Assembly: GCA_018697195.1 (NCBI GenBank)
Contig: CM031879.1
Location: 20,085,821-20,149,820, forward strand
Length of the DNA stretch: 64,000 nucleotides
Direction: 5' to 3'
Origin: Certhia americana
Taxonomy: Eukaryota; Chordata; Aves; Passeriformes; Certhiidae
Shown here one piece after another: positions 62,576 to 64,000 of this stretch. Both the position numbers and the translations under genes were made by a program. Within the stretch, counting starts at the first letter, position 1; each line of letters begins with the position of its first letter. Below the pieces are notes generated by a model, which was not told the DNA's origin, ran no database searches, and was given only the letters and a program-made list of their open reading frames with translations.

Positions 62576-64000
62576 AAGCATGCGTTTGTGTGGGGTTTTC
62601 CATATATATATTTATATAAAAGGAAGGAGATAGTGTATGTCTGTATGACAGAGGCAGGGAAAAAGGGTATAGGTACTGTAGAAGGGGATTAGAATGAGTG
62701 CTGCACTGCATATTATGATCTCATTGGTTTTAAAGTTATGCATTAAGCATAAAATACTGAAATACATGTTATTTAATACTACTACTTTTTCAGAAATGTC
62801 TTTTTATTTGCTCTGTTTATTTTAGTAGAACTTGAAAATTGTCATTTAATTTCTGTAAAAGCAAACATCACACTCTTCAAACCAAGCCAGCAAATCCAAC
62901 ATTCCAAACCCTGCAGATCTGTATTTCTCCCTTGGCTTTTGTAGCTTTTTCAAAGACAAAACTCCTGAACCTTGTGATAAGGAAGCAAAGTTGTTCATGT
63001 GAATTGTGTTAATAGTAAAGATTTTATTTTTTTTATTAATATTGAGCTTTTAGAATTGATCTGATTCCTTAGGGCTAAATCAGAGTGTGCCCTGTTGAAG
63101 TGAATACACTGAATTTCTAGTATTCTATTTCTGCTCTTTAAATTATACAGGCATGAGACTTAAATATCTTGCTTGATTTTATATTTAGAATGGATTTATA
63201 CCTTGGCTGCAGACATATGCTTTGGAAGCGTATATGTTCTCAGCATGAAGGATAATTTATTTTCCTAATTTGATTGAATTTGTGGGCTTTTTTATATAGT
63301 GGAAAAATAATTAGTCCAACAGGAAAACAGCTATCTTGATTATGTAAGAAAAAATTCTCCTCCTGCACTGCACAGCTGTAGAGATAGTGCTTACCCTCTA
63401 CTCAGTCCGACTTTAGTGAGGCTACAGAGAAGCTAACACAGCCATCATAAGTCACTTTTTGGGGAAAAAAACCAAGTTGGTTTATTTTATTTTTAGTGGT
63501 GATGTGGTTAGGGTGGAACAGCTACTTCTTATCAGTGGTCAGACTAACACTGCTCAGTCAGTGCTAATAAGATAAATGTGGTAATGCCTATTGACTATAA
63601 TAGCTGGAGTAATACATCTTCTCAGAGTCTGAGTGAAGAGGTGTGAGGAGCTGAAGCTCTGAGCAATACAGATGGTCAGTGATGCAAATCCATTTCAATC
63701 TATAGTGCTGGGGAGCCTGGAAAATGAACAGAATTGCATAATAACATCAGAATAAGATAGGTAGCCTCTAACCTTTCCTTTCTGAAAGGCTGAAGGACAC
63801 AGGGAGAAACTCAGTCATTTTATCAACGGAGTGAATCCATCCTTGGACAGGATCTGCATTTGTGTGTGTAAGGCAGGTGTCAGGTAGCATTCACCACAGT
63901 CATTCATATGAATAAGTGAGAAAATAATAGTACTAAAGGTACAAAAATTGAAAACTCTCTCAAAATACTTGTAAGTTGCTTGCTAACTTTGGGCCTAATA

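Larger units (their letters stand above)
50574..64000 (+). other. CADPS2: CADPS2 intron 1 (5' part, runs off the window)
   Basis: No reading frame after the donor resembles CAPS exon 2, which should begin with a KQQLQ-like segment, so intron 1 is longer than 13.4 kb. The first 350 bases remain CpG-rich and then composition drops to AT-rich. The intron holds a minus-strand CR1 fragment (51.76-51.99 kb), a plus-strand CR1 3' end (52.7-53.1 kb), poly-T and poly-A runs (about 53,990-54,007, 59,330-59,349, 61,690-61,706), AT microsatellites near 54.65 and 61.9 kb, and a perfect hairpin at 61,041. Stretches not listed separately showed nothing I can name. Long first introns are usual for this gene family. 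Confidence 0.85.

Noticed and set aside
1..64000. CRISPR arrays, bacterial operons, tRNA or rRNA genes
   Set aside because: Nothing resembling spaced identical repeats, prokaryotic gene packing, tRNA A/B boxes with cloverleaf arms, or rRNA was noticed. The window is vertebrate nuclear DNA.

Overview
This window looks like bird nuclear DNA, quite possibly a songbird. It is AT-rich overall. Nearly all the recognisable interspersed repeats are CR1 LINE fragments of very different ages, there is one avian-type retroviral LTR, and I saw no Alu-, B1/B2- or L1-like sequence. There is one sharp GC/CpG-rich island, and it carries the only protein-coding sequence I can support. The call of bird rests on repeat content and on the exon, not on a database search.

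Layout. Bases 1 to about 49,500 appear to be intergenic DNA upstream of one gene. I found no convincing exon there. This stretch holds microsatellites, small hairpins, CR1 fragments on both strands (a 1.1 kb minus-strand copy at about 18.3-19.5 kb, several 3'-end stubs, and old degenerate copies near 12.1, 29.7 and 42.8 kb), and a probable solo LTR at 47.8-48.15 kb. A perfect 92-bp direct repeat lies at 27,209-27,300 and 28,343-28,434. From about 49.5 to 50.95 kb lies a CpG island with a 15-unit CCGAG-type pentanucleotide array, GC boxes and a possible in-frame upstream ORF. Within it, bases 50,250-50,573 (+ strand) are the first coding exon of CADPS2, the calcium-dependent activator protein for secretion 2 (CAPS2). 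The exon ends at a clean GTGAG donor. The remaining roughly 13.4 kb is intron 1, containing more CR1 fragments, AT microsatellites and a perfect 12-bp hairpin. Exon 2 is not in the window.

How it fits together. The island is the probable CADPS2 promoter and 5' UTR. The same-strand LTR ends about 2.1 kb before the start codon and could act as an auxiliary promoter or enhancer, but that is inference. I did not find a new multi-gene system. The items most worth checking are the 92-bp perfect repeat, which could be a recent duplication or an assembly artefact, and the pentanucleotide array in the CADPS2 promoter.
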